Origin: Thermoplasmata archaeon
GTDB lineage: Archaea > Thermoplasmatota > Thermoplasmata > Lutacidiplasmatales > UBA184
Assembly (NCBI GenBank): GCA_027306505.1
Contig: DAHUZP010000026.1
Coordinates: forward strand, 124,001 to 188,000
Reading direction: 5' to 3'
Length of the DNA stretch: 64,000 nucleotides
Shown here: in pieces, positions 25,505-34,737 of the stretch
How the letters are laid out: each line of letters opens with the position of its first letter
Position numbering within the stretch: the stretch's first letter is position 1
The notes under the pieces: generated by a model
Databases searched by the model: none
The model's input: the letters and a program-made list of their open reading frames with translations, nothing else
What the model was told of the DNA's origin: nothing
Translations under genes and position numbers: made by a program

Positions 25505-28500
25505 CTAGGGAAGGGGTGGTCCCCAAGGGGGAGGCACCTGCCGGGGCGCGTTCGAGCCGTTCCTCCTTCGGGTGAGGACGAAGTAGACCAACGCGCCGAG
25601 GAGGAAGATCGGGGGCAGCACGAGGAAGGGCCACCAGGGGCCGGAGGCGAACGGGAGGATGGAGAAGTTCCCTCGGGTGTACTGTCCCGAGTTCGTCTGG
25701 TGGCATCCTGGCTGGGAGGGGGAGGTGCAGTTCACCTTCGGCGCGGGAAGCAAGGTGATGTTGAGCGCGAAGTGCCGACCGCTGGGGAACACGTAGGGGA
25801 AGGGCGACTGCCAATCGTAGTACCCCTGGGCCGAGGCCACGACCTCGTAGTCGCCGCCCGGCAGCTCGGGGAGGGGGAAGGAGACCGTCCCCTGCGCGTT
25901 CGTGTAGCTGGCGTAGGCGAAGTCGATGAGCACCTCCGCCCCCGAGATCGGCGCGGAGGTGTTGCGGTCCCTCACCTCGAAGAACGCGTAGCAGTAGGGA
26001 AGGGGGCTGAGGTAGAGGACCACGGACTGGAACGCGCCCCATCCCAGCGGGTGAAGGTACTGCGTCGGGAGGGGCTGGGTCGAGTAGCCGGAGTGGTAGG
26101 CCGTGATCGTGTAGTTGCCGTACCCCAGGTTCGTGAAGTTGGCCCAGCCTGATCGCTGGGTGAGCCCGGTCGAGCCCAGGGTCGTCGGCAGGGGGTCCGT
26201 GTTGGTCATGTTCACGTTCGCGAGCGGCACGGGGAGCCCGGTGAACTCGTCGTAGACCCGGACGTCCACGCTGGAGAGCGGACGCTGGGAGAGGTCGAAA
26301 GAGAGGTTCAACGAGCCGGTGTAGGGCAGGTGGGCCAGCTGCAACCCCGGGAAGTACAGCGGGTCCGACACGACCACAGACTCGGCGCCGCCGGGGTAGG
26401 TGCTCACGTTGAGCCATCCGGTGGGGCCCGTGAACCCTACGAACGTGCCGTTGAAGGTGACGGTGGCCCCGGCGAGGGGAGAAGGCCCGGAGGTCGCGTT
26501 GTGCCCGAGGACGCGGAGGTGGACGACCGGGTAGGGCACCAGGAAGAGGCGGAGCTCGGTCGCACGGTAGGCGGTGAGGTACACGGTGCCGGTGGCCGAG
26601 TAGTAGTTCAGGGCGACCGCCATGCCCCGCGCGGTGCCCACGATGGTGGTCATGTTGCCGAACCCGTAGGCCCCGGAGGTGGTCCGGTTCGACGTGAGGT
26701 CGGGCATGATCGCGGTGATGGAGGCGGAGACGATGGGCTGGTTGTTGTCCAGGTCCAGGGTCTGGACCTCGAGCACCGCCCACGGCTCATGCACCAGGGT
26801 CAGGTTCACCCATCGGGTCCCGGTCTGGTTCAAGGTGAGGTTGTCGTAGCCCGTCCGATAGTCGCTCAGCGTCACGGAGAGACGCACGGACCCGGCCCGG
26901 GCCGGCGTGAAGTTGAGCCACCCACCCTGGCCGGTGGTGCCGCTGAGCTGCCCGTTCCAGTAGATGGAGGCCCCCGGCAAGGCGACGGTGCGGTTGTGCA
27001 CGTCGAGCTCCGAGACGTGCAGCCGGAGGATCGGTAGAGGGACCAGGCTGACGTTCACGTGGAAGGTCAGCCCAGGGTCGAGGAAGACCAGGAGGTCCTT
27101 CTCGTAGTATCCCTGCGCCCAGAACTGCAGATGGTTCGGGCCCGCGCGCAGGAGGGAGGAGTTGGAGTACCCGCGCGACCCGGTGAGGAAGCTCGCGAAC
27201 TGGAAACCGTTCGAGTACGAGTCGTTCACGTCGGCGAAGGCGATGGGCGCTCCGGTCGTGTTGTCGAGGACCCGGGCGTCGATCCCGCTAGGTTGCACGG
27301 GGACCAGGGTCGCGTTCGCCTGTACCGTGCCCGAGTAGGCGAGGGAAACGTTGTCGTAGCCGTTCTTACAGTTCGCGAACGTGTCCTCCGTCGCGAGCGG
27401 CCCGCTCCGGTTGAAGGTCAGGTTCTCGAACCCGGAGGACCCGGTGAGCCCAAAGGCGGAGCCGTTCAGGAAGAGCGTCGCCCCCGGGAAGGGGTAGGCC
27501 GCCCCGGGAAGAGAGATGTCCGCCCCTAAGGCGCGGAACACGAGGTGTGGGAGGGTCCAGAGGGTGACGGTCACCGTGAGGTTCTGGTCGGGCAGAAGCG
27601 AGAGCGCCGAACGGTTCTCGTGGTAGCCCTGCCTCCAGGTGGTCAGCAGGAAAGTGACGTTCGCGGGGAGGCCGGTGTAGTAGGCGAAGCCCAGCGAGTT
27701 GGTCTGCAACGGGGGCGCACGCCAGGGGACCCCACCCACGGTCACGTTCGCGTAGACCCCGGCGAGCGGGGCACCGACGGTGCTGACCACGTGGACCGTC
27801 AGGTTCGCGTGAGGGTTGGGCGTGAGGTTCAGGACCACCAAGGGCGGGGTGATGCCAGGTCGTAGCCACAGTGACGCGTTTGCCGGATGATAGCCCACCT
27901 TCGTTCCCATGATGAGGGTCGAGCCGGGAGCGACCTGCGTCATGTTCCCATATCCGTAGGCGCTCGTCGACGTCTGGAACACGGAGTCCAGGGTGACGGT
28001 CCCCAGGTCCAGCGGCGCGTGGGTGACCGCGTCCAGCAGCCGCACGTCGACCTCGGAGGTGGGGGCGAAGCGCCAGAGGTCGTTGAGCGGGCCGAAACCG
28101 GTGTTGCCCCCGGCGACGAGCAAGGTCTGGTTGAGCGGGGTCGTGAGCCAGGTCGCGGCGGAGGCGTACCGGGCGCTCGGCGTGGGACTCGCAGAGACCG
28201 ACGTCCAGCTCTGCGTCGTGGGGTCGAACGTCCATGCGTCGGCGAGGGCCCCCGAGGTCCCGTACCCGCCGAAGAGCACGTCCAGGCCCTGCGCCGGGTC
28301 GAAGGCCCACACTGCATTGCCCCGCCCGGCGGGTTGGGTCGCGGAGCTGGCGATCGAGGTCCAGGTCTGGTTCCAAGGGTCGTAGCGCCATAGCGCGTTC
28401 GAACAGGGATCGCATCCGCCGAACAGGTCGAAGCGATGGACGACCGGGTCCCAGAGCAAGGAGGCCCCGTGGAGGCTCGGGGGGTGGGTCCCCGCTCCAA

Positions 28501-29242
28501 CCAGGCTGACATGGGTCCAGCTCCCGCTCGAGAGGTCGAGCGTCCAGGTGTCGGAGTAGATGATCTCTCCACCCCCGTAGCTCTGGTTCCATCCACCGAA
28601 GAGAAGGGCGGTGCCGACGTAGGGCGCGAGGGCGAAGGCGCTGTCGGCCCTCGGAGCGGGGGCGGGGCCCGAGGGGAGTTCGTGCCAGGTGTCGTTCCCC
28701 ATCCGGAACTCCCAGGTCTGGTTGTCGGTCCCGCGGCTCGTGGAGTTCGTGACCCCTCCGAAGAGCACGGCGAGGTCGAGGAGCGGGTCACCTGCGAACG
28801 CGAAGTGGGTCCGCGGGGAAGGCGACGGTCCCGCGACATGGACCGCTGTCCAGGCGTTGCTGCTCTCGTTGTAGAGCGAGGTCGTGTTGACGAGCCCCGA
28901 GGTCGCGCCCCCGAAGAGCACTGCGCTCGAAGAGCCCCCGAGGGCCGGCACCGAGGCCATCCCGGCGCCCTCGCCGATCTGGTACCAGGACGTGGCCGGG
29001 CTCCAGGCCAGAAGCCCTCCGGCCGTCGCGCGCGGGACGGGGCCCGCCCCGCCGTTCCCTTGGATGAAGGACGTTGCCGCGGACGGCAGGGGGGGTGTCG
29101 CCGCGGGGCCGACCGCATCGCGGCCGTAGGGCAGGGCGGTGGCTGGCCCTACCGGCAGGAGCAGGCCGACGAGCAGCAGGGCGAGCAGCGCACTTCCCGA
29201 TAGGAAGGGGAAGCGCGGGGCCCCCGAAAGGATGGGGTGCAT
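25505..29242 (-). CDS. Giant Kelch and carboxypeptidase-regulatory-like surface protein
   Basis: 1245 residues. Signal peptide (SGSALLALLLVGLLLPVGPATA). About six Kelch repeats span about 75-395 (SAVLFGGATSG, AVLFGGVTNST, LFGGYGTSG). Then about eight tandem beta-sandwich repeats of the carboxypeptidase regulatory type run to about 1190, each with a xVRVYDEFTGLPVPLANVN-like strand followed by a Gly-rich W(A/L)NFT turn and a Tyr-rich strand. One TM span (WWPFLVLPPIFLLGALVYFVL) and a 20-residue basic/proline tail end the protein. Many Asn-x-Ser/Thr sites suggest glycosylation. Probable cell-surface binding protein, convergent with the MoxR operon. Confidence 0.82.
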   Translation of the reverse strand: MHPILSGAPRFPFLSGSALLALLLVGLLLPVGPATALPYGRDAVGPAATPPLPSAATSFIQGNGGAGPVPRATAGGLLAWSPATSWYQIGEGAGMASVPALGGSSSAVLFGGATSGLVNTTSLYNESSNAWTAVHVAGPSPSPRTHFAFAGDPLLDLAVLFGGVTNSTSRGTDNQTWEFRMGNDTWHELPSGPAPAPRADSAFALAPYVGTALLFGGWNQSYGGGEIIYSDTWTLDLSSGSWTHVSLVGAGTHPPSLHGASLLWDPVVHRFDLFGGCDPCSNALWRYDPWNQTWTSIASSATQPAGRGNAVWAFDPAQGLDVLFGGYGTSGALADAWTFDPTTQSWTSVSASPTPSARYASAATWLTTPLNQTLLVAGGNTGFGPLNDLWRFAPTSEVDVRLLDAVTHAPLDLGTVTLDSVFQTSTSAYGYGNMTQVAPGSTLIMGTKVGYHPANASLWLRPGITPPLVVLNLTPNPHANLTVHVVSTVGAPLAGVYANVTVGGVPWRAPPLQTNSLGFAYYTGLPANVTFLLTTWRQGYHENRSALSLLPDQNLTVTVTLWTLPHLVFRALGADISLPGAAYPFPGATLFLNGSAFGLTGSSGFENLTFNRSGPLATEDTFANCKNGYDNVSLAYSGTVQANATLVPVQPSGIDARVLDNTTGAPIAFADVNDSYSNGFQFASFLTGSRGYSNSSLLRAGPNHLQFWAQGYYEKDLLVFLDPGLTFHVNVSLVPLPILRLHVSELDVHNRTVALPGASIYWNGQLSGTTGQGGWLNFTPARAGSVRLSVTLSDYRTGYDNLTLNQTGTRWVNLTLVHEPWAVLEVQTLDLDNNQPIVSASITAIMPDLTSNRTTSGAYGFGNMTTIVGTARGMAVALNYYSATGTVYLTAYRATELRLFLVPYPVVHLRVLGHNATSGPSPLAGATVTFNGTFVGFTGPTGWLNVSTYPGGAESVVVSDPLYFPGLQLAHLPYTGSLNLSFDLSQRPLSSVDVRVYDEFTGLPVPLANVNMTNTDPLPTTLGSTGLTQRSGWANFTNLGYGNYTITAYHSGYSTQPLPTQYLHPLGWGAFQSVVLYLSPLPYCYAFFEVRDRNTSAPISGAEVLIDFAYASYTNAQGTVSFPLPELPGGDYEVVASAQGYYDWQSPFPYVFPSGRHFALNITLLPAPKVNCTSPSQPGCHQTNSGQYTRGNFSILPFASGPWWPFLVLPPIFLLGALVYFVLTRRRNGSNAPRQVPPPWGPPLP

Positions 29243-29562
29243 GGGATCTCCTCGGTCGCGATGGTGCGCATCACCCTCAGGTCGGCACCGCCTCTTTTGG
29301 CTATTGGCCTCTCCACGAGGAGGTTGGGAACCTCCTACGGTGAGTTTTCGTCATCGTTCTCTCCATCGTTCCACCCCCTTCGGCCGGTTCGGGCAGCCTG
29401 CGTCGGGGACCTTCCCGGCCCTCCGGTGCGGAGGGGGGCCGGGTCTCGGCGAGGGCCTACCTCCGTAGCGTCCCCCGAAGGTCACGGAGGGACCGAGACC
29501 GCTTGGTCCTCCCCATCCTCAACCGAAGGGTTCATAGTCGCCGGAGGGAGGGCCCCTGCACC
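29243..29562. other. Divergent promoter region between surface protein and SRPBCC gene
   Basis: About 320 bp without a gene. It contains an AT-richer patch (29291-29308, cctcttttggctattgg) probably serving the leftward gene, a perfect inverted repeat (29318-29336) and a TTCATAG box (29531-29537) about 28 bp before the SRPBCC start. Confidence 0.5.
29318..29336. promoter_or_regulatory. 8-bp inverted repeat upstream of the giant surface protein
   Basis: AGGAGGTT and AACCTCCT flank GGG. It sits just upstream of the T-rich patch used by the leftward 1245-residue surface protein gene, so it may be an operator. It would also fold as a hairpin in RNA, but no poly-T follows, so a terminator is unlikely. 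Confidence 0.35.
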
Positions 29563-30057
29563 TTGGCTCGCGAGGAGACCCTTCCCCCGGACGACATCCT
29601 GCTCCAGGTCACCCCTGCCCTGCCCATCGCGGACGTGTGGGAAGGGCTCGTCAGGCCCGAGCACCTGGTGAAGTGGCTCGCCCCTCGGGTCAACATCGCA
29701 CCCTACGAGGGAGGCGCCTTCGAGCTGTTCTGGGACGAGAAGGACCCGACGAAGAACTCCACCCAGGGGTGCACTCTTCTACGGTTCCGGGAGCAGGACG
29801 AGATCTCCTTCACCTGGAAGGGCCCCCCGCAGTTCGACTCGTTGATGAACCAGGGGACGGAGCCCACCGAGGTGCAGATCCGTATCTCCCCCTGTCCCGA
29901 GGGGATCGACGTCACCCTCGAACACCGGGGTTGGAAGGCCGGCGAGGCCTGGGAAGAGGCACGGTCCTGGCACTTCCGTTGGTGGGACGATGTCCTGCAC
30001 CGGTTCAAGGACTACGTGATGACCGGGGAAGCCCCTTCCCCACCCACGCGCGAGTGA
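29563..30057 (+). CDS. SRPBCC (START-like, AHSA1-type) domain protein
   Basis: 164 residues from a TTG (LAREETLPP) that lies about 28 bp after a TTCATAG box. The fold is read from LLQVTPALPIADVWEGLVRPEHLVKWLAP (helix-strand start; only part quoted by position 12-40), GGAFELFWDE, ISFTWKGPPQF and the long C-terminal helix HFRWWDDVLHRFKDYV. AHSA1/Aha1-like proteins carry a hydrophobic cavity and may act as Hsp90 co-chaperones or bind lipids; ligand unknown. Flanked by two giant surface protein genes, both unrelated in function as far as can be seen. Confidence 0.78.
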   Translation: MAREETLPPDDILLQVTPALPIADVWEGLVRPEHLVKWLAPRVNIAPYEGGAFELFWDEKDPTKNSTQGCTLLRFREQDEISFTWKGPPQFDSLMNQGTEPTEVQIRISPCPEGIDVTLEHRGWKAGEAWEEARSWHFRWWDDVLHRFKDYVMTGEAPSPPTRE

Positions 30058-30200
30058 CCCCATCGGTAGGGCCCTTCGCTCCGGAAGGAGCGGGGAGACC
30101 CCCAAGGGGCCCCTTGCGATTTCCGGTGCGGGACGAAGAGCTATCTCCCTGGGCGTGCGTCCGAAGGTCGCATGCCCCTCCTGCCGGCGAAGGAGCGTTG

Positions 30201-33200
30201 TTGACCGGCACGGCGCGGTACGGGGAGAGGTCGACCGCTCTCCTCGCCGCGTTCCTGACCGTCGCCGGGGTGCTCCTGGTGGCGCTACCCGGCGGACAGG
30301 TGGCGGCCCTGCCGAACGAGGCCGTCCACGCCCATGGCCCGGTCGCAGGTGGATCTTCCCGATCGGGCCCGCTCTTCACGTCGGCGCCCACTCCGCTCGG
30401 GCTCTGGACCAACCTCACCCCCTCCCTCGTGTCGCCCTCGCCCCCCGGCCGCGCGTTCTCCTCCATGGCCTACGACGGGAAGGATGGGTTCGCCCTCCTC
30501 TTCTCCGGGGTGGCCCAGCATCCGAGCGGTGTGGACTATCTGGCGAACGATGTCTGGACCTACACCCCCACGACCGGATGGACGAACCGGACCACCGCTC
30601 TAGGGGGCCCTGGGGCCGGGGTCTTCGGCACGTTCGGGGCGGAGATGACCTACGACTCGGTCGACCAATCGACGGTGGTCTACGGCGGTTGCACTCCCTT
30701 CTCCTGCAACAACGTCACGCCGACCCCCTCCCCGATCTTGCTCACCTTCCTGGGGAGCGGAGCGACGACCGGGGCGTTCAGCGCATCGTCGCCGCAGACG
30801 CCTGGACCCCTCATGTGGTTCGGCTTCGCGGACGCTCCCAATGGGGGCGGCCCCCATGGGGGTGGGGCCCTGCTCTTCGGAGGTTGCAACAGCTTCGACC
30901 CGAAGGGAGCGTACGGGTTCAATTGCATCCCTGGAGGCCTCTCCGGCAACACCTACTTGCTCAACGACCCGCTGGGGACCGGTGGCCTCCCTCAGCCTAG
31001 CTGGACCGTGATAACCGGGGGTGCGAGCCCGTCCCCCCGCGAGCTCACCATGCTGGCCTGGGACCCGATCCTCCACGCCGACATCCTGTTCGGCGGTCTG
31101 GGGTCGTCCTACCTCGACAACGACACCTGGGAGTTCTCGCACGGGTCCTGGACCGACCTCAGCTCCCAGGTGGGTCCTGCCCCTTACGATGCCGGCGGGG
31201 CGTTGGTCTACGACAACCGCTCGGGGTCGCTGCTCTTGACGGGCGGGTTCTCCCCCGGGAACTACGGGAAGGCGAACTTCACCTGGGCGTTGGTGCCGAG
31301 CACTGCGGGCGGCCCGCACTGGGTCAACCTCACCGCGACGGCCGGCACCCCATCCCCACGCGTGGCACCCACGGCCGCGAGCCTGCCGGGGGACGCCTTC
31401 CCGATGGTCTTCGGGGGGGCGAACCGGACCTCTGGGCTCCAGCACGACACCTGGATCTTCGGTCCTCCGTTGGTCGACCATCCCTCCGTCGCTCCTAGGC
31501 TGACCGACACGGGGCTGCCGGTCACCTTCTCCGGATGGGCCCAGGGAGGGCTCGCCCCCTACCTCTTCAACTGGCAGTTCGGGGACGGCGCCGTTCAGGC
31601 ATCGGCCGACGGGAACCACAGCTACCTCACCCCGGGGAACTACCTCGCGAACCTTACGGTGCAGGACACCTACGGCCAGCGCTTCGTGGCCTCCGTCCCG
31701 GTGACCGTGAACGCTCTGCCCACCGTCCAGACGGCCTCTTCCCCCGCCGCACCGACCCCGGCCGAGCCCGTGAGCCTCTACGCGAACGTGACCGGCGGGA
31801 CAGGGCCCTTCACCTACGCCTGGGACCTCGGCGATGGGAGTTCGAGCCAGGCCCAGGACCCCACGGCCTCCTACTCGGCGCCGGGTACCTACCAGGCGAA
31901 CGTCACGGTGAACGACTCGGTGGGGGGCTTCGCCCATGCTTCGGTGAACATCACCGTCGCGGCCCCCGCGATCCAGGTGACCGCGGGCGGGAGCCCGCAC
32001 CTCGGGGCCGCCCCGCTCACCGTGAGCTTCTCCGCGACCACGTCGGGTGGGTACGGTCCCCTCTCCTGGTCGTGGAAGTACGGCGACGGGTCCGCCGGTT
32101 CGTCCTTCGGCAGCCCCACCCACGTCTACAACTCGACGGGCTTCTACAACGCGACCCTCTGGGTGAACGACACCTATGGTGACAGCGGGCGTTCCACGGT
32201 CGCCATCCAGGTCTTCGCTCCGCTGACGGCGACGATCGGCCTTTCGGGGAGTCCCGTGCTCGTGGGGACCTCGGTGCAGGTGAGCGCGCTGCCGCTGGGC
32301 GGGTACGGCGCTCTCACCTACGCCTGGAGGCTCAACGGCTCCTCCCTTTTCACCACCAGCAGCTCGTTCTCCTTCACTCCCGCCGTCGTGGGGAACTACT
32401 CGTTCGCCCTGCAGGTGAGCGACCAGGCGGGAGAGCAAGCGGGCGCCTCCGCGACGTTGGAGGCGGTCGCCCAGGTCGCCCCGCTCTCGGTGACCCTCGT
32501 CGCGAACCACAGCTCGCCGATCGAGCTCGGGCAGACGCTCATCGTCAACGCGACCGTGCAAGGAGGTCTCCCGCCCATGAGCTACGTCTGGGCGCTCAAC
32601 GGGACCAACACCTCCTCGCTGGGAGCCACGGCCGTGCTTCTCTTCCATCCCCCGCACGCGGCCACCTACACGCTCACGCTCTGGGTCGCGGACCACGACG
32701 CGCAATACGCGAAGAGCGCTCCCCTCACGATCGAAGTGAAGGCGCTCGCGTCCGGAGGCGGTGGAGGGGGCGGTGGAGGGGGCGGTGGCGGTGGTTCCCC
32801 GTCGAGCTCCTCCCCCACGTGGCTCAACCTCTCGAGCCCATGGCCGTACCTGATCCTCGTTCTCCTGATCGCGGCGCTCGCCGGAGCGCTCCTCTACGCT
32901 CGGCGTCGTCGCTCGCCGAGGGGCGCGGCCTCCGTCGCTCCCATGACGGGGGCGGCCGGGGGATGGAGCGCTTCGTCCCTCGAGCCGAGCGCGGGCCCGG
33001 TGCCGGAGGAGCCTCCGCCGGACGCCACCCCATCCGCCGCCCAGCAGGCGTTCGCGCCCACCGATGCAGGGGCGCACCTCGGCTCCCCCGCGACGGGCGA
33101 GGGCGAGGCCATCATGATCGAGGACGAGGGGGCGTCCGATGCCGCGCCGGCGGCGACGGAGTGGCGGGAGGAGGACCCGAGCGAGGAGACCTCTCCTGTC

Positions 33201-33563
33201 GAGACGCCGGAGGATGGCCCGGCCCCTTCCGAAGCCCGGTCGCCCGGGGCCGCGCCTCCTTCCCCGGCGAGCGGTACCACCGACCCTGCGACGGCCGTGA
33301 TCGAGGAACCGACGGGGTCGTCCGAGCCTTTCCCCTCTTCGCCTTCCGCCCTTCCGAGCGGGACGCCCGCTACCGAGGCGCCCTCACCAGCTGCGGAGCC
33401 CTCGGAGGCTCCGGCTCCTGAGCCGGATGTCGTTCCCTCGGTGTCGGAGCCGTCCGCCACGTCCTCCTCCAGCGCTCCCGCCGCCCAACCTTCGTCGGCC
33501 GCGCCCGCTCCGGAGCGGAAGAAGATGAAGCTCAAGCGCAAGAGCCCCGAAGCCCCCCGGTGA
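30201..33563 (+). CDS. Large Kelch and PKD surface protein with polyglycine linker
   Basis: 1120 residues. TTG start with GGAG five bases before; signal segment STALLAAFLTVAGVLLVALP. Kelch repeats run to about residue 425 (FALLFSGVAQH, TVVYGGCTPF, ILFGGLGSSYLDNDTWEF). Four to five PKD-like domains follow (WQFGDGAVQ, WDLGDGSSSQ, WKYGDGSAG), then a Ser-Gly14-Ser linker, one TM span (WPYLILVLLIAALAGALLYA) and a 220-residue acidic Pro/Ser/Ala tail ending in strongly basic KKMKLKRKSPEAP. The same plan as the 5.3 kb gene, so the two are paralogues. Likely external binding head with cytoplasmic tail. Confidence 0.82.
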   Translation: MTGTARYGERSTALLAAFLTVAGVLLVALPGGQVAALPNEAVHAHGPVAGGSSRSGPLFTSAPTPLGLWTNLTPSLVSPSPPGRAFSSMAYDGKDGFALLFSGVAQHPSGVDYLANDVWTYTPTTGWTNRTTALGGPGAGVFGTFGAEMTYDSVDQSTVVYGGCTPFSCNNVTPTPSPILLTFLGSGATTGAFSASSPQTPGPLMWFGFADAPNGGGPHGGGALLFGGCNSFDPKGAYGFNCIPGGLSGNTYLLNDPLGTGGLPQPSWTVITGGASPSPRELTMLAWDPILHADILFGGLGSSYLDNDTWEFSHGSWTDLSSQVGPAPYDAGGALVYDNRSGSLLLTGGFSPGNYGKANFTWALVPSTAGGPHWVNLTATAGTPSPRVAPTAASLPGDAFPMVFGGANRTSGLQHDTWIFGPPLVDHPSVAPRLTDTGLPVTFSGWAQGGLAPYLFNWQFGDGAVQASADGNHSYLTPGNYLANLTVQDTYGQRFVASVPVTVNALPTVQTASSPAAPTPAEPVSLYANVTGGTGPFTYAWDLGDGSSSQAQDPTASYSAPGTYQANVTVNDSVGGFAHASVNITVAAPAIQVTAGGSPHLGAAPLTVSFSATTSGGYGPLSWSWKYGDGSAGSSFGSPTHVYNSTGFYNATLWVNDTYGDSGRSTVAIQVFAPLTATIGLSGSPVLVGTSVQVSALPLGGYGALTYAWRLNGSSLFTTSSSFSFTPAVVGNYSFALQVSDQAGEQAGASATLEAVAQVAPLSVTLVANHSSPIELGQTLIVNATVQGGLPPMSYVWALNGTNTSSLGATAVLLFHPPHAATYTLTLWVADHDAQYAKSAPLTIEVKALASGGGGGGGGGGGGGGSPSSSSPTWLNLSSPWPYLILVLLIAALAGALLYARRRRSPRGAASVAPMTGAAGGWSASSLEPSAGPVPEEPPPDATPSAAQQAFAPTDAGAHLGSPATGEGEAIMIEDEGASDAAPAATEWREEDPSEETSPVETPEDGPAPSEARSPGAAPPSPASGTTDPATAVIEEPTGSSEPFPSSPSALPSGTPATEAPSPAAEPSEAPAPEPDVVPSVSEPSATSSSSAPAAQPSSAAPAPERKKMKLKRKSPEAPR
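32754..32795 (+). repeat. Simple GGCGGTGGAGG-type repeat encoding polyglycine
   Basis: A 42-bp run of GGN codons with an imperfect 12-bp period (ggtggagggggc) codes for the glycine linker before the TM span. Such runs can slip in replication, so length variation between strains is likely. Confidence 0.7.
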
Positions 33564-33598
33564 GCCCCGCTCCCGGGGAGGCGCCGGGCCGGCGGGGA

Positions 33599-34504
33599 TC
33601 AGCGCCCTTCCATGGGGGGGACGAGGCGGACCCAGAGGTCACCTCGCGAGCGCCCGTCCGATGCGGGAACCCCCTTACCGGGGACCCCCACGACCTGCCC
33701 ATAGTGGGAGTGGCGCGGGAGGGTCACCCAGACTTCGTCGATCGGGGTCCTCAGGGGAGCACGACCGCCGTGCGTCAACATTCGGGAGGGCACGGGCAGG
33801 TCGAGCACGAGGTCCGGGCCCGCCCGGGTCCACGGACCGGGTCGGACGTTGATCCGGATGAAGAGGTCCCCCTGACCGCCATGGAGCAGCGGCTGTCCCT
33901 GGCCCGGGACGCAGAGCTTCTGCCCATCCTCGAGGCCCGGCGGGAGGCGCACCTCGGTCCAGGACGAGAGCAAGATCCAGCCCACCCCATGACAGGGAAG
34001 GCACGGGGTCCTCCCGGCCCCGCTCGCGAGCCGCCCCCGGCCCTGGCACCGGTAGCAAGCCTCGCGCGTGCGCACGCCGAGGAAGACCTCCTCGGGCCCC
34101 CAGCCCGTGCCCCGGCAGGAGGTGCACACCACCCGGCCGGGCCGCAGGGTCGAGCCCTCCCCCTCGCAGGAGGGGCACGGCGCGGCACGGGGAACGCGGA
34201 TGCGCACCCGGCAGCCGGTGAAGAGCTCCCTGAGGCCGAGCTCGACCGTGGTCTCGAGGTCGGCATGCCCGGTCTCCGTCGTGGTGAGCGAGGCATCGTA
34301 GGCCCGTCGTTCGGACTCGTTGGAGAGGAGGTGGTAGGCCTCGTTGATGGCCTTGAACCGCTCGACGGCCGCCGGGTCCCCCGGATGCAGGTCCGGGTGA
34401 CACTCGTGGGCCAGATGGCGGAACGCCACGTGGATCTCCTCGTTGGAAGCGTTACGGGGAACCCCGAGGAGGGTGTAGTAGTCCGTGGACGCAACCTCGG
34501 GCAT
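33599..34504 (-). CDS. DnaJ-like co-chaperone without a G/F region
   Basis: 301 residues from the ATG before PEVASTDYYTLLG; GAGG lies seven bases upstream and a CTTTATGA box about 45 bp upstream. J domain residues 8-70 with the HPD motif at 36-38. Four CxxCxGxG-type zinc repeats follow (CPSCEGEG, CTSCRGTG, CYRCQGRG, CLPCHGVG), then the C-terminal substrate-binding sandwich (GDLFIRINVRP, PGKGVP). The Gly/Phe-rich linker usual in DnaJ is missing; an LETTVELGLRELFTG strand follows the J domain almost directly. DnaK and GrpE are not nearby, so its Hsp70 partner must be elsewhere. Confidence 0.88.
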   Translation of the reverse strand: MPEVASTDYYTLLGVPRNASNEEIHVAFRHLAHECHPDLHPGDPAAVERFKAINEAYHLLSNESERRAYDASLTTTETGHADLETTVELGLRELFTGCRVRIRVPRAAPCPSCEGEGSTLRPGRVVCTSCRGTGWGPEEVFLGVRTREACYRCQGRGRLASGAGRTPCLPCHGVGWILLSSWTEVRLPPGLEDGQKLCVPGQGQPLLHGGQGDLFIRINVRPGPWTRAGPDLVLDLPVPSRMLTHGGRAPLRTPIDEVWVTLPRHSHYGQVVGVPGKGVPASDGRSRGDLWVRLVPPMEGR

Positions 34505-34737
34505 GTGGCCTCGCGTATGGAATCCGTTTGCGGGGTTGCCCTTCATAAAGCAGGGAGGTCGAGTGGAAGCCGGAGGTCACCTCTCGCCCTCCGGAGGACA
34601 CGGAGCATCGCTGGGACACCTTCGGGCGGGCTCCGAAGCGCTCCCGTGAGAAGGTGCGTCCTTCGGTCGCGGACGGGCGTCAGTAGCGGCATGCCCCCGG
34701 GCCCCCCGGAGGCGGGCCGGGACCGTGCCGGAGCGTC

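Noticed and set aside
29637-30200. In-frame extension of the second Kelch/PKD protein into the SRPBCC gene
   Set aside because: It would overlap a gene with a recognisable fold in another frame. The signal peptide sits right after the TTG at 30201, so the extension is a shadow.
32754-32795. Repeat that could be taken for a CRISPR array
   Set aside because: The period is about 12 bp without spacers and it encodes a glycine linker in frame.
30600-33077. Minus-strand open frame of over 800 codons opposite the Kelch/PKD protein
   Set aside because: Arg/Gly/Val/Glu-rich without domains; the + strand shows signal peptide, Kelch and PKD repeats and a TM anchor.
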